Below the pieces are notes generated by a model. It was not told the origin of the DNA, did no database searches, and saw nothing but the letters and a program-made list of their open reading frames with translations. The position numbers were made by a program, and so were the translations under genes. From Microbacterium sp. LWH13-1.2 (GTDB taxonomy: Bacteria > Actinomycetota > Actinomycetes > Actinomycetales > Microbacteriaceae): 64,000 nucleotides of DNA. The stretch lies in the NCBI RefSeq assembly GCF_038397735.1, contig NZ_CP151635.1, positions 1,240,001-1,304,000 of the forward strand, read 5' to 3'. Position 1 is the stretch's first letter. Each line of letters starts with the position of its first letter. This document shows, piece by piece, positions 8,776-20,484 of this stretch.

Positions 8776-8799
8776 CCGCGCTGCGCGCCCCGCGGTCAG
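8772..8799. terminator. Bidirectional hairpin between convergent genes
   Basis: CTGACCGCG (8772-8780) and CGCGGTCAG (8791-8799) form a perfect 9-bp stem with a 10-nt loop. It contains the stop codons of both the thioredoxin-TPR gene and glgB. There is no T-tract, as is usual in high-GC Actinobacteria. Confidence 0.6.
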
Positions 8800-11000
8800 C
8801 CGTGGCTGATCGTCGGCACGTGCGGGTCGCTCTGATGGCGGAGCCAGATCGTCGACAGCGCAGGGATCGTCATCGTCGCCGTCGGGGTGCCGCCGTCTGC
8901 GGTATCCGCGACGACCACACCGAGGTTGCCTGAGCCTCGTCCGCCGTACTCCGCGGCATCGGTGTTGAGGATCTCCTGCCAGATTCCCGCGCTGGGCAGC
9001 GCGAGGCGATACCCGCTGCGCTCGACGCCGGCGAAGTTGCTGATCACGACGAGCCGGCCGCCATGCGCGTCGCGGCGCTCGAACGCGATCACGTTCGGAT
9101 CCCAGCTGGGCGCACCCAGGCGCGAGAAGGACGAACCATCGTTGTCGCGCTCCCAGAGCGGAGCCTGGGCACGGTATGTGCGGTTGAGCTGCCCGACGAA
9201 ACTCTGCAGCTGGGCATGGGACGGCTGCTCGAGCAGCCACCAGTCCAGCTCACGGGACTCGGACCACTCTGCGAGCTGGCCGAACTCCTGTCCCATGAAC
9301 AGCAGCTTCTTGCCCGGGTGCCCCCACATGTACCCCAGGTAGGCGCGCACGTTCGCGAGCTTGTGCCAGTGATCTCCCGGCATCTTCGCGAGCAGACTGC
9401 CTTTGCCGTGCACGACCTCGTCATGGCTGATCGGCAACAGGTAGTTCTCGCCGAACGCGTACACGAAGGAGAACGTCATCTCGCCCTCGTGGTGCGAGCG
9501 ATACATCGGATCGCGCTCGATGTACTGGAGCGAGTCGTTCATCCAGCCCATATTCCACTTGAAACCGAAACCGAGACCGGCATGATCGGTCGGAGCGGTG
9601 ACACCGGGGAAGCTCGTCGATTCCTCGGCGATCATCAGCACGCCGGGGTGCACACGATAGGCGGTCGCATTGACTTCCTGCAGGAATCGAATCGCCTCGA
9701 GATTCTCGCGCCCGCCGTGGATGTTGGGTTCCCACTCGCCGTCGTTACGGGAGTAGTCGAGGTAGAGCATCGAGGCGACGGCGTCGACGCGAAGGCCGTC
9801 GACGTGGAACTCGCTCAGCCAGAACAGCGCGTTCGCGACAAGGAATCCGCGCACCTCCGGACGCCCGTAGTCGAAGATGAGCGTGCCCCAGTCCTGGTGC
9901 TCGCCTCGTCGGGGATCCGGGTGCTCGTAGAGAGGCTGGCCGTCGAAGCGCGCCAGGGCGAACGCATCCTTCGGGAAATGGCCCGGGACCCAGTCCATGA
10001 TGACGCCGATGCCCGCCTGGTGCAGGCGGTCGATCAGGTAGCGCAGGTCGTCCGGGCTGCCGAAGCGGCTCGTCGCCGCGTAGTAGCCGCTGACCTGATA
10101 GCCCCAGGATCCGCCGAACGGGTGCTCGGCGAGCGGCATGAACTCCACATGGGTGAAGCCGGCCTCCTCGACGTGCGCGATGAGCGGCGCCGCAGCATCC
10201 CGATAGCTCAGTCCGCCACGCCACGATCCCAGGTGAACCTCGTACACCGACAGCGGTTGCGCGACGGCATGAGTCGCGGCCCTGCGTGTCATCCAGGCGC
10301 CATCCGACCAGGCGTATGTCGACTCGGTGACCACGGATGCGGTCTCCGGCGGGACCTGCGCGGCCTGCGCCATCGGATCCGCCTTGAAGATCCACGCACC
10401 GTCGCGCGTCCTGATCTCGTACTTGTAGATCGTGCCGACCGGGAGATCCGGGATGAACAGCTCCCAGATCCCGCTCACACCCATCGAGCGCATGGCATGG
10501 GGCTCGCCGTTCCACCCGTTGTGATCACCGACCACGCGAACGGCGGTCGCGTTGGGCGCCCAGACGGCGAAGCCCACTCCGACCTCGCCCTCCACGACCC
10601 GTGGATGCGCCCCCAGCACCTCCCAGAGGCGTTCGTGGCGTCCCTCTGCGATCAGATGCACGTCGACGTCGCCCAACGTCGGGAGGTGCCGGTAGGGGTC
10701 GCCGACGACGGTCTCGTCATCGGCGCCGTACGCCGTCGCGATCCGGTACGGCACAGGGGGTCCGTCGTGATGACCCTCCCAGATGCCGTGCGCGACGTGG
10801 TCCAGTTCGAGGCGGGTGCCGTCGCCGAACACGGCGGCCACGCTCGCTGCGAGCGGACGACGGGCACGGATGACGGTGACCGTGCGGTCGCCCGCATCGG
10901 TGAACGGGTGCGCGCCCAGCACCGAGTGCGGGTCGTGATGGGATCCTGCCGCCACCGCGGCCCATTCCGACGACGTCGTCGCATCTTCCAGGTAGCTCAT
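8796..11000 (-). CDS. glgB: 1,4-alpha-glucan branching enzyme
   Basis: Transfers alpha-1,4 chains to make alpha-1,6 branches in glycogen-like glucan. The protein has 734 residues. The N-terminal carbohydrate-binding (CBM48-like) part includes SVLGAHPF and [20 protein letters not shown]. The GH13 barrel shows [34 protein letters not shown] with the nucleophile Asp, MIAEEST with the acid/base Glu, and [12 protein letters not shown]. The start overlaps the glgE stop (ATGA), so it is the last gene of a glgX-glgE-glgB unit. Confidence 0.97.
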   Translation of the reverse strand: MSYLEDATTSSEWAAVAAGSHHDPHSVLGAHPFTDAGDRTVTVIRARRPLAASVAAVFGDGTRLELDHVAHGIWEGHHDGPPVPYRIATAYGADDETVVGDPYRHLPTLGDVDVHLIAEGRHERLWEVLGAHPRVVEGEVGVGFAVWAPNATAVRVVGDHNGWNGEPHAMRSMGVSGIWELFIPDLPVGTIYKYEIRTRDGAWIFKADPMAQAAQVPPETASVVTESTYAWSDGAWMTRRAATHAVAQPLSVYEVHLGSWRGGLSYRDAAAPLIAHVEEAGFTHVEFMPLAEHPFGGSWGYQVSGYYAATSRFGSPDDLRYLIDRLHQAGIGVIMDWVPGHFPKDAFALARFDGQPLYEHPDPRRGEHQDWGTLIFDYGRPEVRGFLVANALFWLSEFHVDGLRVDAVASMLYLDYSRNDGEWEPNIHGGRENLEAIRFLQEVNATAYRVHPGVLMIAEESTSFPGVTAPTDHAGLGFGFKWNMGWMNDSLQYIERDPMYRSHHEGEMTFSFVYAFGENYLLPISHDEVVHGKGSLLAKMPGDHWHKLANVRAYLGYMWGHPGKKLLFMGQEFGQLAEWSESRELDWWLLEQPSHAQLQSFVGQLNRTYRAQAPLWERDNDGSSFSRLGAPSWDPNVIAFERRDAHGGRLVVISNFAGVERSGYRLALPSAGIWQEILNTDAAEYGGRGSGNLGVVVADTADGGTPTATMTIPALSTIWLRHQSDPHVPTISHG

Positions 11001-13060
11001 CAACGCTTCCTCACCTTCAGGATGTGCACCGGCTCGGCGAAGGCGTCGAGGCGCACGTAGTTGTGGTCGGTCCACGTCCAGACGGCTCCGGTCAGGAGGT
11101 CCTCGACTTCGAACGGCTCGCCCAGAGGAACGCCCCAGATCGTCGTGTCGAGGTGGACCGTGGTCTCGCGCACCGAGTGGGGATCGACGTTGGCGACCAC
11201 GAGGATCGTGTCCGCAGAACCCGTTCCCGTGAATGCGGCATCGAGATGCTTGCTGTAGACGAGCACCGAGTCGTCGTCGCTCCAATGGACCGAGAGATTG
11301 CGCAGCTGGCGAAGAGCCGGGTGCGTGCGACGGATCTCGTTCAGACGACGGAGAAGGGGGGCGAGCGAGTCGCCGGCGGCTTCGGCTCCCTCCCAGTCGC
11401 GGAGCTTGTACTCGTACTTCTCGTTGTCTATGTTCTCTTCGGACCCCGGACGCGCGACGTTCTCGAAGAGCTCGTAGCCGGCGTAGACCCCGTAGATGGG
11501 GGCAGCGGTCGCACCGATGCAGGCGCGGATGCGGTACGCGGCACGTCCTCCGAACTGCAGGTACTCGGTGAGGATGTCGTGGGTGTTCACGAAGAGGTTC
11601 GGCCGCATGTAGTCGCTGGTCTCCTGCGACACGGTCGTGAGGAACTCCTCGAGTTCGGTCTTGGTGTTGCGCCACGTGAAGTAGCTGTAGCTCTGCTGGA
11701 AACCGACCGCGGCCAGCGCCCGCATGACCGCGGGGCGGGTGAAGGCCTCGGCGAGGAAGATCACATCGGGGTCGGCAGCGTTGACTGTGGCGATGAGCCA
11801 CTCCCAGAACTGAAGCGGCTTGGTGTGCGGATTGTCGACCCGGAAGATCTTCACGCCCTCGCGCACCCAGTGCTGCACGATCCGCAGCATCTCCTGGTAG
11901 ATGCCGGCCGGGTCGTTGTCGAAGTTCAGGGGGTAGATGTCCTGGTACTTCTTCGGCGGATTCTCGGCGTACGCGATCGTTCCGTCGGGAAGAGTCGTGA
12001 ACCACTCCGGATGCTCGGCGACCCACGGGTGGTCAGGAGATGCCTGCAGAGCGAGATCCAGGGCGACCTCCAGGCCCTCGTTCCGTGCCGCACGCACGAA
12101 TGCACGGAAATCGGCCGGCTTGCCGAGATCGGGGTGGATGGCGTCATGCCCGCCCTCCGCCGCCCCGATCGCGTAGGGGGAGCCGGGGTCTTCGGGCTCG
12201 GTCGTCAGCGTGTTGTTGCGCCCCTTGCGGTTGGTGATCCCGATCGGGTGGATCGGGACCAGGTAGATCACATCGAACCCCATCGCGGCGACGCCCGGAA
12301 GCCGCTTCGTCGCGGTGCGGAACGTGCCGCTCTTGATCGTGCCGTCCTTCAGCCGTCTGGCGCCCTCGGACCGGGGGAAGAACTCGTACCAGGCGCCGAC
12401 CCCCGCCGTGGTCCTCTCGACGAGCAGGGTGTGCGCCGCAGACGTCGAGCGCAGCGTCGTCAGCGGCCGCTCGAGGAAGACCCGAGCGAGCTCAGCGTCG
12501 GTCGACAGCGCGATCGTGGTCGCAGCGTCTCCGTCCAGAAGCGCGGTGGAATCAGCGGCGAGGCGCTTGCGCTGCGCGAGAGGGCGGTCCTTCTCCGCGG
12601 CGGCGCGGGCAAGGAGCTCGGCGCCGAGTGCGGCCATGACCGGAACGTCCACACCGGCGGCCACCTTCAGCTCGGCGGCATGGGCCCAGGTCGCGAAGTC
12701 GTCGGAGAACGCCTCGAAGCGGAACGTCCATCGGCCCTGGACGTCGATCGCGACATCGGCACTCCACCGGTCGGTGCCGTCCAGCAGCGGGGAGAGGCGA
12801 TGGAGCGACTCCTCGCCGTTCGGCGACGTCAGCCGCAGCTGCACACCGATCAGGTCGTGACCCTCGCGGAACGCGACGACGCTGAAGGGCACGACCTCTC
12901 CCACGAAGGCCTTGGGCGAGAATCCGCCGGGAACAGCAGGTCTGCCGTCCAGCAGCGGAATGCGCGTGGCGCGTAGCGACTCGCCGTCCGACACGACGCC
13001 CAGCGGACGCAGAGGGATCTGAGCGGGACTCCGGAGAGCCTGAGGACTGGTGCTGCTCAT
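11000..13060 (-). CDS. glgE: Alpha-1,4-glucan:maltose-1-phosphate maltosyltransferase
   Basis: Extends alpha-1,4-glucan using maltose-1-phosphate, the hallmark actinobacterial route. The protein has 686 residues. It carries a domain before the GH13_3 barrel, then [15 protein letters not shown], the nucleophile segment [13 protein letters not shown], and [11 protein letters not shown] with the general acid. ATG 13060 is preferred because a GGTGG-type site lies 7-8 nt upstream; GTG 13072 is the alternative. The partners that make maltose-1-phosphate (TreS-Mak or GlgM) are not in the window. Confidence 0.95.
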   Translation of the reverse strand: MSSTSPQALRSPAQIPLRPLGVVSDGESLRATRIPLLDGRPAVPGGFSPKAFVGEVVPFSVVAFREGHDLIGVQLRLTSPNGEESLHRLSPLLDGTDRWSADVAIDVQGRWTFRFEAFSDDFATWAHAAELKVAAGVDVPVMAALGAELLARAAAEKDRPLAQRKRLAADSTALLDGDAATTIALSTDAELARVFLERPLTTLRSTSAAHTLLVERTTAGVGAWYEFFPRSEGARRLKDGTIKSGTFRTATKRLPGVAAMGFDVIYLVPIHPIGITNRKGRNNTLTTEPEDPGSPYAIGAAEGGHDAIHPDLGKPADFRAFVRAARNEGLEVALDLALQASPDHPWVAEHPEWFTTLPDGTIAYAENPPKKYQDIYPLNFDNDPAGIYQEMLRIVQHWVREGVKIFRVDNPHTKPLQFWEWLIATVNAADPDVIFLAEAFTRPAVMRALAAVGFQQSYSYFTWRNTKTELEEFLTTVSQETSDYMRPNLFVNTHDILTEYLQFGGRAAYRIRACIGATAAPIYGVYAGYELFENVARPGSEENIDNEKYEYKLRDWEGAEAAGDSLAPLLRRLNEIRRTHPALRQLRNLSVHWSDDDSVLVYSKHLDAAFTGTGSADTILVVANVDPHSVRETTVHLDTTIWGVPLGEPFEVEDLLTGAVWTWTDHNYVRLDAFAEPVHILKVRKR

Positions 13061-13085
13061 TCGTGCGGCCACCCCCCGAATGTAC

Positions 13086-13110
13086 CGCTACCGACGCACT
13101 GCGGGTAGCG
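13086..13110. repeat. Small hairpin between glgX and glgE
   Basis: CGCTACC (13086-13092) and GGTAGCG (13104-13110) form a 7-bp stem with an 11-nt loop in the 76-bp gap between the glgX stop and the glgE start. It could modulate read-through from glgX into glgE-glgB. The evidence is structure only. Confidence 0.4.
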
Positions 13111-13136
13111 AGCGGACGGCTTCGGCGCGCCGCACA

Positions 13137-15209
13137 TCATTCGACGCGGAAGAGCCTCATCGAGGTGCCCGGGATCGGCAGGATGTCGCCGGGCGCGAAC
13201 GTCTCGCCGTCGGTGCCCGGGCGCTTGTCGGCACTCGACCACAGCGACACGAACCGGGTCGCATCCTCGAGTTCCTCGGGCAGTCGCACGTCGATCGGCG
13301 ACTCGGTGCCGTGCACGATCAGGAGGATGCGATTGGCCGCTTCACGGTCCGGAGTGGAGGCGGCCACATACTGCAGCGTGCGGTTGCCCGGGTCGGTCCA
13401 CTGCTCGCTCTCCATCGTCTCGCCGTTCTGGTCGAACCAGTCCATGACGGAGGCGTTCGGGATGTGTTCGCCCAGTCGCGCGTATCGGCTCGGTCGCAGT
13501 GCGGGATTCTCGGAGCGCAGCTCGATCAGCCTGCTGACGTGAGCCCGCAGGTCTTCCTGCCACGGCTCTGGGTCCCAGCCGAGCCAGGTCATCGCGGAGT
13601 CCTGCGCGTAGGCGTTGTTGTTGCCCCGCTGCGTGCGCCCGACCTCGTCGCCCGCGGTGAGCATCGGGATTCCGGCGGAAAGCAGAAGCGTGCCCAGCAG
13701 GTTGCGCATCGCCTTGCGTCGAGCCGCGAGGATGGCCGGGTCGTCCGTCGGACCCTCGATCCCGTGGTTGAACGCACGGTTCATGTCGGCGCCGTCGCGG
13801 TTGTGCTCGCCGTTCGCCTCATTGTGCTTGACGTCGTACGACACCAGGTCGTGCAACGTGAAGCCGTCGTGCGCCGTCACGAAGTTGATGCTCGCGAGCG
13901 GCCCGCGCTCATCGGCGAAGGTGTTGGAGGACCCGGCGAGACGCGTCGCGAAGCCACCGATGCCGACCGGTGCCGAGGCCCTTCGCGCATAGTCGATGTC
14001 GCTCAGCCAGAAGTTGCGCACGCGGTCGCGGTAGCGGTCGTTCCACTCCAGCCAGCCCTTGGGGAAGTTGCCCGTCTGCCACCCGCCCATCCCGACGTCC
14101 CACGGCTCGGCGATGAGCTTCGTCTCCTTCAGGATCGGATCGTCGGCGATCGCCATCAGCAGCGGGTGCTCGGGAGTGTATGTGTGCGAGCCGTCGCGTG
14201 CGATGGCAGCGGCGAGATCGAACCGGAACCCGTCGATCTGCATCTCCTGGGCCCAATAGCGCAGCGAGTCGAGCACGAGGCGGGCACCGGCATCCGTCGA
14301 GGTGTCGAGCGTGTTGCCGCACCCCGTGGTGTCGATGTACGCCCCGGACGCGTCCTGGCGGTAATAGCTCGCGTTGTCGATGCCGCGAAGGCTCGAGCGC
14401 GGGCCTCCGAGTCCCTCTTCCGACGTGTGGTTGTACACGACGTCGAGGATGACCTCGAGCCCGGCTTCGTGGAGCAGCCGCACCATCCCCTTGAACTCGG
14501 CGAGGACGGCCTCAGGACCGCCCTTCCGCGCGTCCTCCGTCGCATACGCGTTGTGGGGCGTGAAGAAGTTGAGGGTGTTGTACCCCCAGTAGTTGGTGAG
14601 TCCGCGCTCGAGCAGACGAGGCTCCGGCACGAACGCATGCACGGGGAGAAGCTCGATCGAGGTGATGCCCAGCTCGTGGAAGTACTCGATCATCGCGGGG
14701 TGGGCGAGACCCGCGTAAGTTCCGTGCAGCGCAGGGGGGATGTCAGGCTGTCGCTTGGTGAGGCCCTTCAGATGGCCCTCGTAGATGACCGTGCGATCGA
14801 GGGGGATGCGGGGCTTGACCGAATCGCCCCAGTCGAAGCCGTCGACGATCACGACGGATCGCCACTCCTCGTAGCCGTCGCCCTGGGCGAGGCCTCGCGC
14901 ATACGGATCGAGGAGGAGGGTCTCGGGGTTGAAGGTGTTGCCGGGGCCGTGCGGTCCGCCGACGCGGATCGCGTAGCGGGTGCCGGGCTGCAGCAGCTCG
15001 GTCGTGACCTCCCAGACACCGCCGGGGAGTCGTTCGAGGTCGATCTGATCGGTCACCCAGTCCAGGTCTGTGGCATCGAACACGACGAGCTCGATGGACG
15101 ACGCGTTCTGCGACCAGACGCGGAGGGTTCCGACGCCGTCGTGAAGACGAACGCCGAGGTTGTCGAGTGCAGTACCGCCGGGCACGGTGATGTCTCGGAT
15201 CGCGGGCAT
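13137..15209 (-). CDS. glgX: Glycogen debranching enzyme (isoamylase type)
   Basis: Hydrolyses alpha-1,6 branches of glycogen. The protein has 690 residues. The N-terminal CBM48-like region (VRLHDGVGTLRVWSQNA) is followed by a GH13 barrel: ELLPVHAF, DVVYNHTSE, QIDGFRFDLAAAI with the nucleophile Asp, LIAEPWDVG with the acid/base Glu, and NFVTAHDGFTLHDLVSYD. First gene of the minus-strand glgX-glgE-glgB unit. Its ATG lies exactly 6 nt after a TATGGT box, so the mRNA is probably leaderless. Confidence 0.94.
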   Translation of the reverse strand: MPAIRDITVPGGTALDNLGVRLHDGVGTLRVWSQNASSIELVVFDATDLDWVTDQIDLERLPGGVWEVTTELLQPGTRYAIRVGGPHGPGNTFNPETLLLDPYARGLAQGDGYEEWRSVVIVDGFDWGDSVKPRIPLDRTVIYEGHLKGLTKRQPDIPPALHGTYAGLAHPAMIEYFHELGITSIELLPVHAFVPEPRLLERGLTNYWGYNTLNFFTPHNAYATEDARKGGPEAVLAEFKGMVRLLHEAGLEVILDVVYNHTSEEGLGGPRSSLRGIDNASYYRQDASGAYIDTTGCGNTLDTSTDAGARLVLDSLRYWAQEMQIDGFRFDLAAAIARDGSHTYTPEHPLLMAIADDPILKETKLIAEPWDVGMGGWQTGNFPKGWLEWNDRYRDRVRNFWLSDIDYARRASAPVGIGGFATRLAGSSNTFADERGPLASINFVTAHDGFTLHDLVSYDVKHNEANGEHNRDGADMNRAFNHGIEGPTDDPAILAARRKAMRNLLGTLLLSAGIPMLTAGDEVGRTQRGNNNAYAQDSAMTWLGWDPEPWQEDLRAHVSRLIELRSENPALRPSRYARLGEHIPNASVMDWFDQNGETMESEQWTDPGNRTLQYVAASTPDREAANRILLIVHGTESPIDVRLPEELEDATRFVSLWSSADKRPGTDGETFAPGDILPIPGTSMRLFRVE

Positions 15210-15215
15210 GAATAC

Positions 15216-15221
15216 ACCATA
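15216..15221 (-). promoter_or_regulatory. -10 box of glgX (leaderless type)
   Basis: TATGGT on the minus strand lies 6 nt before the ATG at 15209. No Shine-Dalgarno is present. Confidence 0.5.
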
Positions 15222-15303
15222 GGGGTCTGCGCTCGGGTCTCAGGACACGATGCACTCAGTTCCAGGTGCGCTCCGGCCGACGAAAATGGGGGAGAGTTGA
15301 GGG

Positions 15304-16479
15304 ATGCAGCACTATCTCGATCACGCGGCCACGACCCCGCTGCGCCCGGAGGCGCGCGAGGCGTGGGTGGAGGCGAGCGCGATCGTCGGCAACGCGTCGT
15401 CGACGCACGGAGCGGGGCAGGACGCCAGGCGCCTGCTCGAGGACTCGCGGGAGCGAGCCGCCGCGGTGCTCGGGTCAGATCCCATCGAGGTCGTCTTCAC
15501 CTCGGGGGGCACGGAGTCGATCAACCTCGCCCTGCAGGGGCTGTGGCAGGCGCGTCCCGCGGGGACTGAGGCGGTCGTCATGCCGGACGCTGAGCATCAC
15601 GCGACCATGGACACGGTCGACGCGCTGGTCGGGGCAGGCGCAGTATTGCGCGCTGTTCCGGTATATCGCACGGCGGAGATCGATCTGGGCGCTTTCACCG
15701 CTCAGCTTCCGGGGTCGGCGCTGGCCACCGCATTGGTCGCCAACAACGAGTCGGGGACCATCAACGACGCGGCGGCGCTGGCCTCATCGGCCGCGGACGC
15801 GCGGGTCCCGCTGCACCTCGATGCCGTGTCTGCGCTCGGTCATGTTCCGCTGTCGTTCCGTGCCCTGCGCGGCGACGCTGCGGACGCCGTCGGACTCGTC
15901 GCGATGAGTGTCGCAGGTCACAAGATCGGCGCGCCCGTCGGTGTCGGAGCCCTCGTCACGTCACGCACCGCGCGCCTCGCGGCCATCCTTCGCGGTGGCG
16001 CGCAGCAGCGCGGCCTCCGTGCGGGGACTCAGGACGTCGCGGGTGCCGCCGCGTTCGCCGTCGCCCTGGAACTCGCCGAGGCGGAGCGAGAGCGAGAGAA
16101 CGCCAGGCTGAGCGAGATGCGCGATCGGATGGTCGACGGCATCCTCGCCCGTGTTCCGGCCGCCGAAGTCCTCGGGGATCGCGTCAGGAGGCTTCCGGGC
16201 AACGCGCACATCCTGTTCCCCGGCGCAGTGGGGGAGAGCCTGCTCTTCCTGCTCGACATGGCGGGCATCGCGACGTCGACTGGATCGGCATGTCAGGCGG
16301 GTGTGGCGGAGCCCTCGCACGTGGTCATGGCCATGGGGCACAGCGAACAGGATGCGCGCAGCGTGCTCCGCTTCTCGCTCGGGCGCACGTCCACCGATGC
16401 GGACGTCGATGCGGTCCTCTCGTCGATCGCTGAGGCGTACTCGCGCGCATCCGGCTCCGGCTCAGCCGCACGCTCGTAG
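15304..16479 (+). CDS. Cysteine desulfurase (IscS/NifS class, PLP-dependent)
   Basis: Removes sulfur from cysteine as a protein persulfide, using PLP. The protein has 391 residues. Motifs: YLDHAATTPLRPEA at the N-terminus, FTSGGTESINLAL, AEHHATMD, the PLP lysine in SVAGHKIGAPVG near residue 205, and the persulfide Cys in STGSACQAGVAEPSHV near residue 330. mnmA follows at once, so the likely task is sulfur donation for tRNA 2-thiouridine. The start is preceded by GAGAG/GAGGG purine runs. Confidence 0.93.
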   Translation: MQHYLDHAATTPLRPEAREAWVEASAIVGNASSTHGAGQDARRLLEDSRERAAAVLGSDPIEVVFTSGGTESINLALQGLWQARPAGTEAVVMPDAEHHATMDTVDALVGAGAVLRAVPVYRTAEIDLGAFTAQLPGSALATALVANNESGTINDAAALASSAADARVPLHLDAVSALGHVPLSFRALRGDAADAVGLVAMSVAGHKIGAPVGVGALVTSRTARLAAILRGGAQQRGLRAGTQDVAGAAAFAVALELAEAERERENARLSEMRDRMVDGILARVPAAEVLGDRVRRLPGNAHILFPGAVGESLLFLLDMAGIATSTGSACQAGVAEPSHVVMAMGHSEQDARSVLRFSLGRTSTDADVDAVLSSIAEAYSRASGSGSAARS

Positions 16480-16482
16480 ACT
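16477..16482 (+). promoter_or_regulatory. -10 box of mnmA (leaderless type)
   Basis: TAGACT lies exactly 6 nt before the mnmA ATG. Its TAG is also the stop codon of the desulfurase gene. Confidence 0.6.
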
Positions 16483-16488
16483 GGATCC

Positions 16489-17586
16489 ATGAGGATTCTT
16501 GCGGCCATGAGTGGCGGGGTGGACTCCGCCGTGGCGGCCGCACGTGCGGTCGATGCCGGTCACGACGTCGTCGGCGTGCACCTCGCGTTGTCCCGCGCCG
16601 GGGGAACCCTGCGCACGGGCAGCAGAGGATGCTGCACCATCGAGGACGCACTCGACGCCAGACGCGCAGCCGACCTCCTCGGCATCCCCTTCTACGTCTG
16701 GGACTTCTCGGAGCGCTTCCGCGAAGACGTCATCGCCGACTTCGTGTCGGAGTATCAGGCAGGGCGCACACCGAACCCCTGTATGCGGTGCAACGAGAAG
16801 ATCAAGTTCGCGGCCTTGCTCGAGCGCGCGATCGAGCTCGGCTTCGACGCGGTGTGCACCGGGCACTACGCCACTCTGATCCCGACCGATGCGGGCCTCG
16901 AGCTGCACCGCGCTGCCGACAATGCGAAGGACCAGTCCTACGTGCTCGGAGTGCTGACAGCCGAGCAGCTCGCCCACACCTACTTCCCGCTCGGCACGAC
17001 GCCATCGAAGGCCGTCGTACGGGCAGAGGCCGCGGAGCGCGGATTGACCGTCGCCCAGAAGCCCGACAGCCATGACATCTGCTTCATCCCCGATGGCGAC
17101 ACTCGCGGTTGGCTCGCCGAGAAGGTCGGCACGGCCACCGGTGAGATCGTCGATCGGACGGGCGAAGTCGTGGGTTCGCACGAGGGCGCACATGCGTTCA
17201 CCGTGGGTCAGCGTCGCGGCCTGAAGCTCGGTGTTCCAGCCGCTGACGGCAAGCCGCGATTCGTGCTCGAAGTGCGCCCCGTCTCGAACACGGTGGTCGT
17301 GGGACCGAAGGAGGCACTCGCGATCCGCGAGATCTCGGGCGTTCGATTCAGTTGGGCTGGTGCCGCGCCTGTGGAGTCGGATTTCGCCTGCGAGGTGCAG
17401 ATCCGCGCTCACGCCGAGCCCGAGGTCGCTCGAGCCTTCGTCACAGCAGAGGGCGTGCGCGTCGTCCCCGAGAAGCCTCTCAACGGTGTAGCTCCCGGCC
17501 AGACGGCGGTGCTCTACGTCGGCACTCGCGTACTGGGCCAGTTCACGATAGACCGCACGGTGTCCGCGGTACCGGTCGACGCGTAG
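16489..17586 (+). CDS. mnmA: tRNA-specific 2-thiouridylase
   Basis: Thiolates U34 of tRNA-Lys, -Glu and -Gln using ATP and a persulfide sulfur. The protein has 365 residues. The PP-loop [14 protein letters not shown] is at the N-terminus. The two active-site cysteines are in [14 protein letters not shown] (~residue 103) and HDICFIPDG (~residue 198). The C-terminal beta domain ends the protein. The start has no Shine-Dalgarno and sits 6 nt after a TAGACT box. The upstream desulfurase is the probable sulfur source. Confidence 0.96.
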   Translation: MRILAAMSGGVDSAVAAARAVDAGHDVVGVHLALSRAGGTLRTGSRGCCTIEDALDARRAADLLGIPFYVWDFSERFREDVIADFVSEYQAGRTPNPCMRCNEKIKFAALLERAIELGFDAVCTGHYATLIPTDAGLELHRAADNAKDQSYVLGVLTAEQLAHTYFPLGTTPSKAVVRAEAAERGLTVAQKPDSHDICFIPDGDTRGWLAEKVGTATGEIVDRTGEVVGSHEGAHAFTVGQRRGLKLGVPAADGKPRFVLEVRPVSNTVVVGPKEALAIREISGVRFSWAGAAPVESDFACEVQIRAHAEPEVARAFVTAEGVRVVPEKPLNGVAPGQTAVLYVGTRVLGQFTIDRTVSAVPVDA

Positions 17587-17616
17587 CGCCTCCCTCGGGA
17601 TGTCGGTGGCCGCTCG

Positions 17617-19944
<2,328 letters not shown>

Positions 19945-20017
19945 CGCGATACGGAGCGCGGATGGCGGCGAGCCTTGCGCGCAGCGTGGCGACCAGATAC
20001 TCAGGCCCTGACCACGC

Positions 20018-20473
20018 CTACGCCTCGGAGATGCGCTGGAGCAGCTTGGGCGAGCCGGTGAACCCGAGCCTCCGATAGACCGGGACGGCGCGTTCGCTCG
20101 AGTGCACGGTGATTCTGGAGGCGCCGGCACCGCGTGCGTGGGCTGTCGCCGCGTCGACGAGAGCGGTTCCCACACCTCCACCGCGATGCGCGGGTAGCAC
20201 GAACACACTCTGGATGTCCGCGGAGAGGCGGTTGCTCGCACCGGGGCTCGGAACTCGGGGTAGCAGTGCGACCCATGCCGCGCCGACGATCTCGTCATCG
20301 ATCGTCCGCGCGACGAACGCGGCGTGCGTGGCCCGATGGTCGTCCCACCAGGATGCGAGAGCCGTCACGAACGAGTCGAACTCCCCGTCGTCGGCATCGA
20401 CGGCGGCTCTGTCGATCCACTTCACGCGCGCCAGGCCCCGAACATCGTCGGAGCCTGCGCGCTCGATGTGCAC
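20018..20473 (-). CDS. GNAT-family N-acetyltransferase
   Basis: A 151-residue single-domain acetyltransferase. The acetyl-CoA loop appears as VLPAHRGGGVGTALVDAA (Q/RxxGxG/A type), and the late VYRRLGFTG motif marks the family C-terminus. The substrate is unknown. It follows the DEAD-box helicase gene after 11 bp on the same strand, so co-transcription is likely. GTG start. Confidence 0.85.
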   Translation of the reverse strand: MHIERAGSDDVRGLARVKWIDRAAVDADDGEFDSFVTALASWWDDHRATHAAFVARTIDDEIVGAAWVALLPRVPSPGASNRLSADIQSVFVLPAHRGGGVGTALVDAATAHARGAGASRITVHSSERAVPVYRRLGFTGSPKLLQRISEA

Positions 20474-20484
20474 GTACGTGCCTG

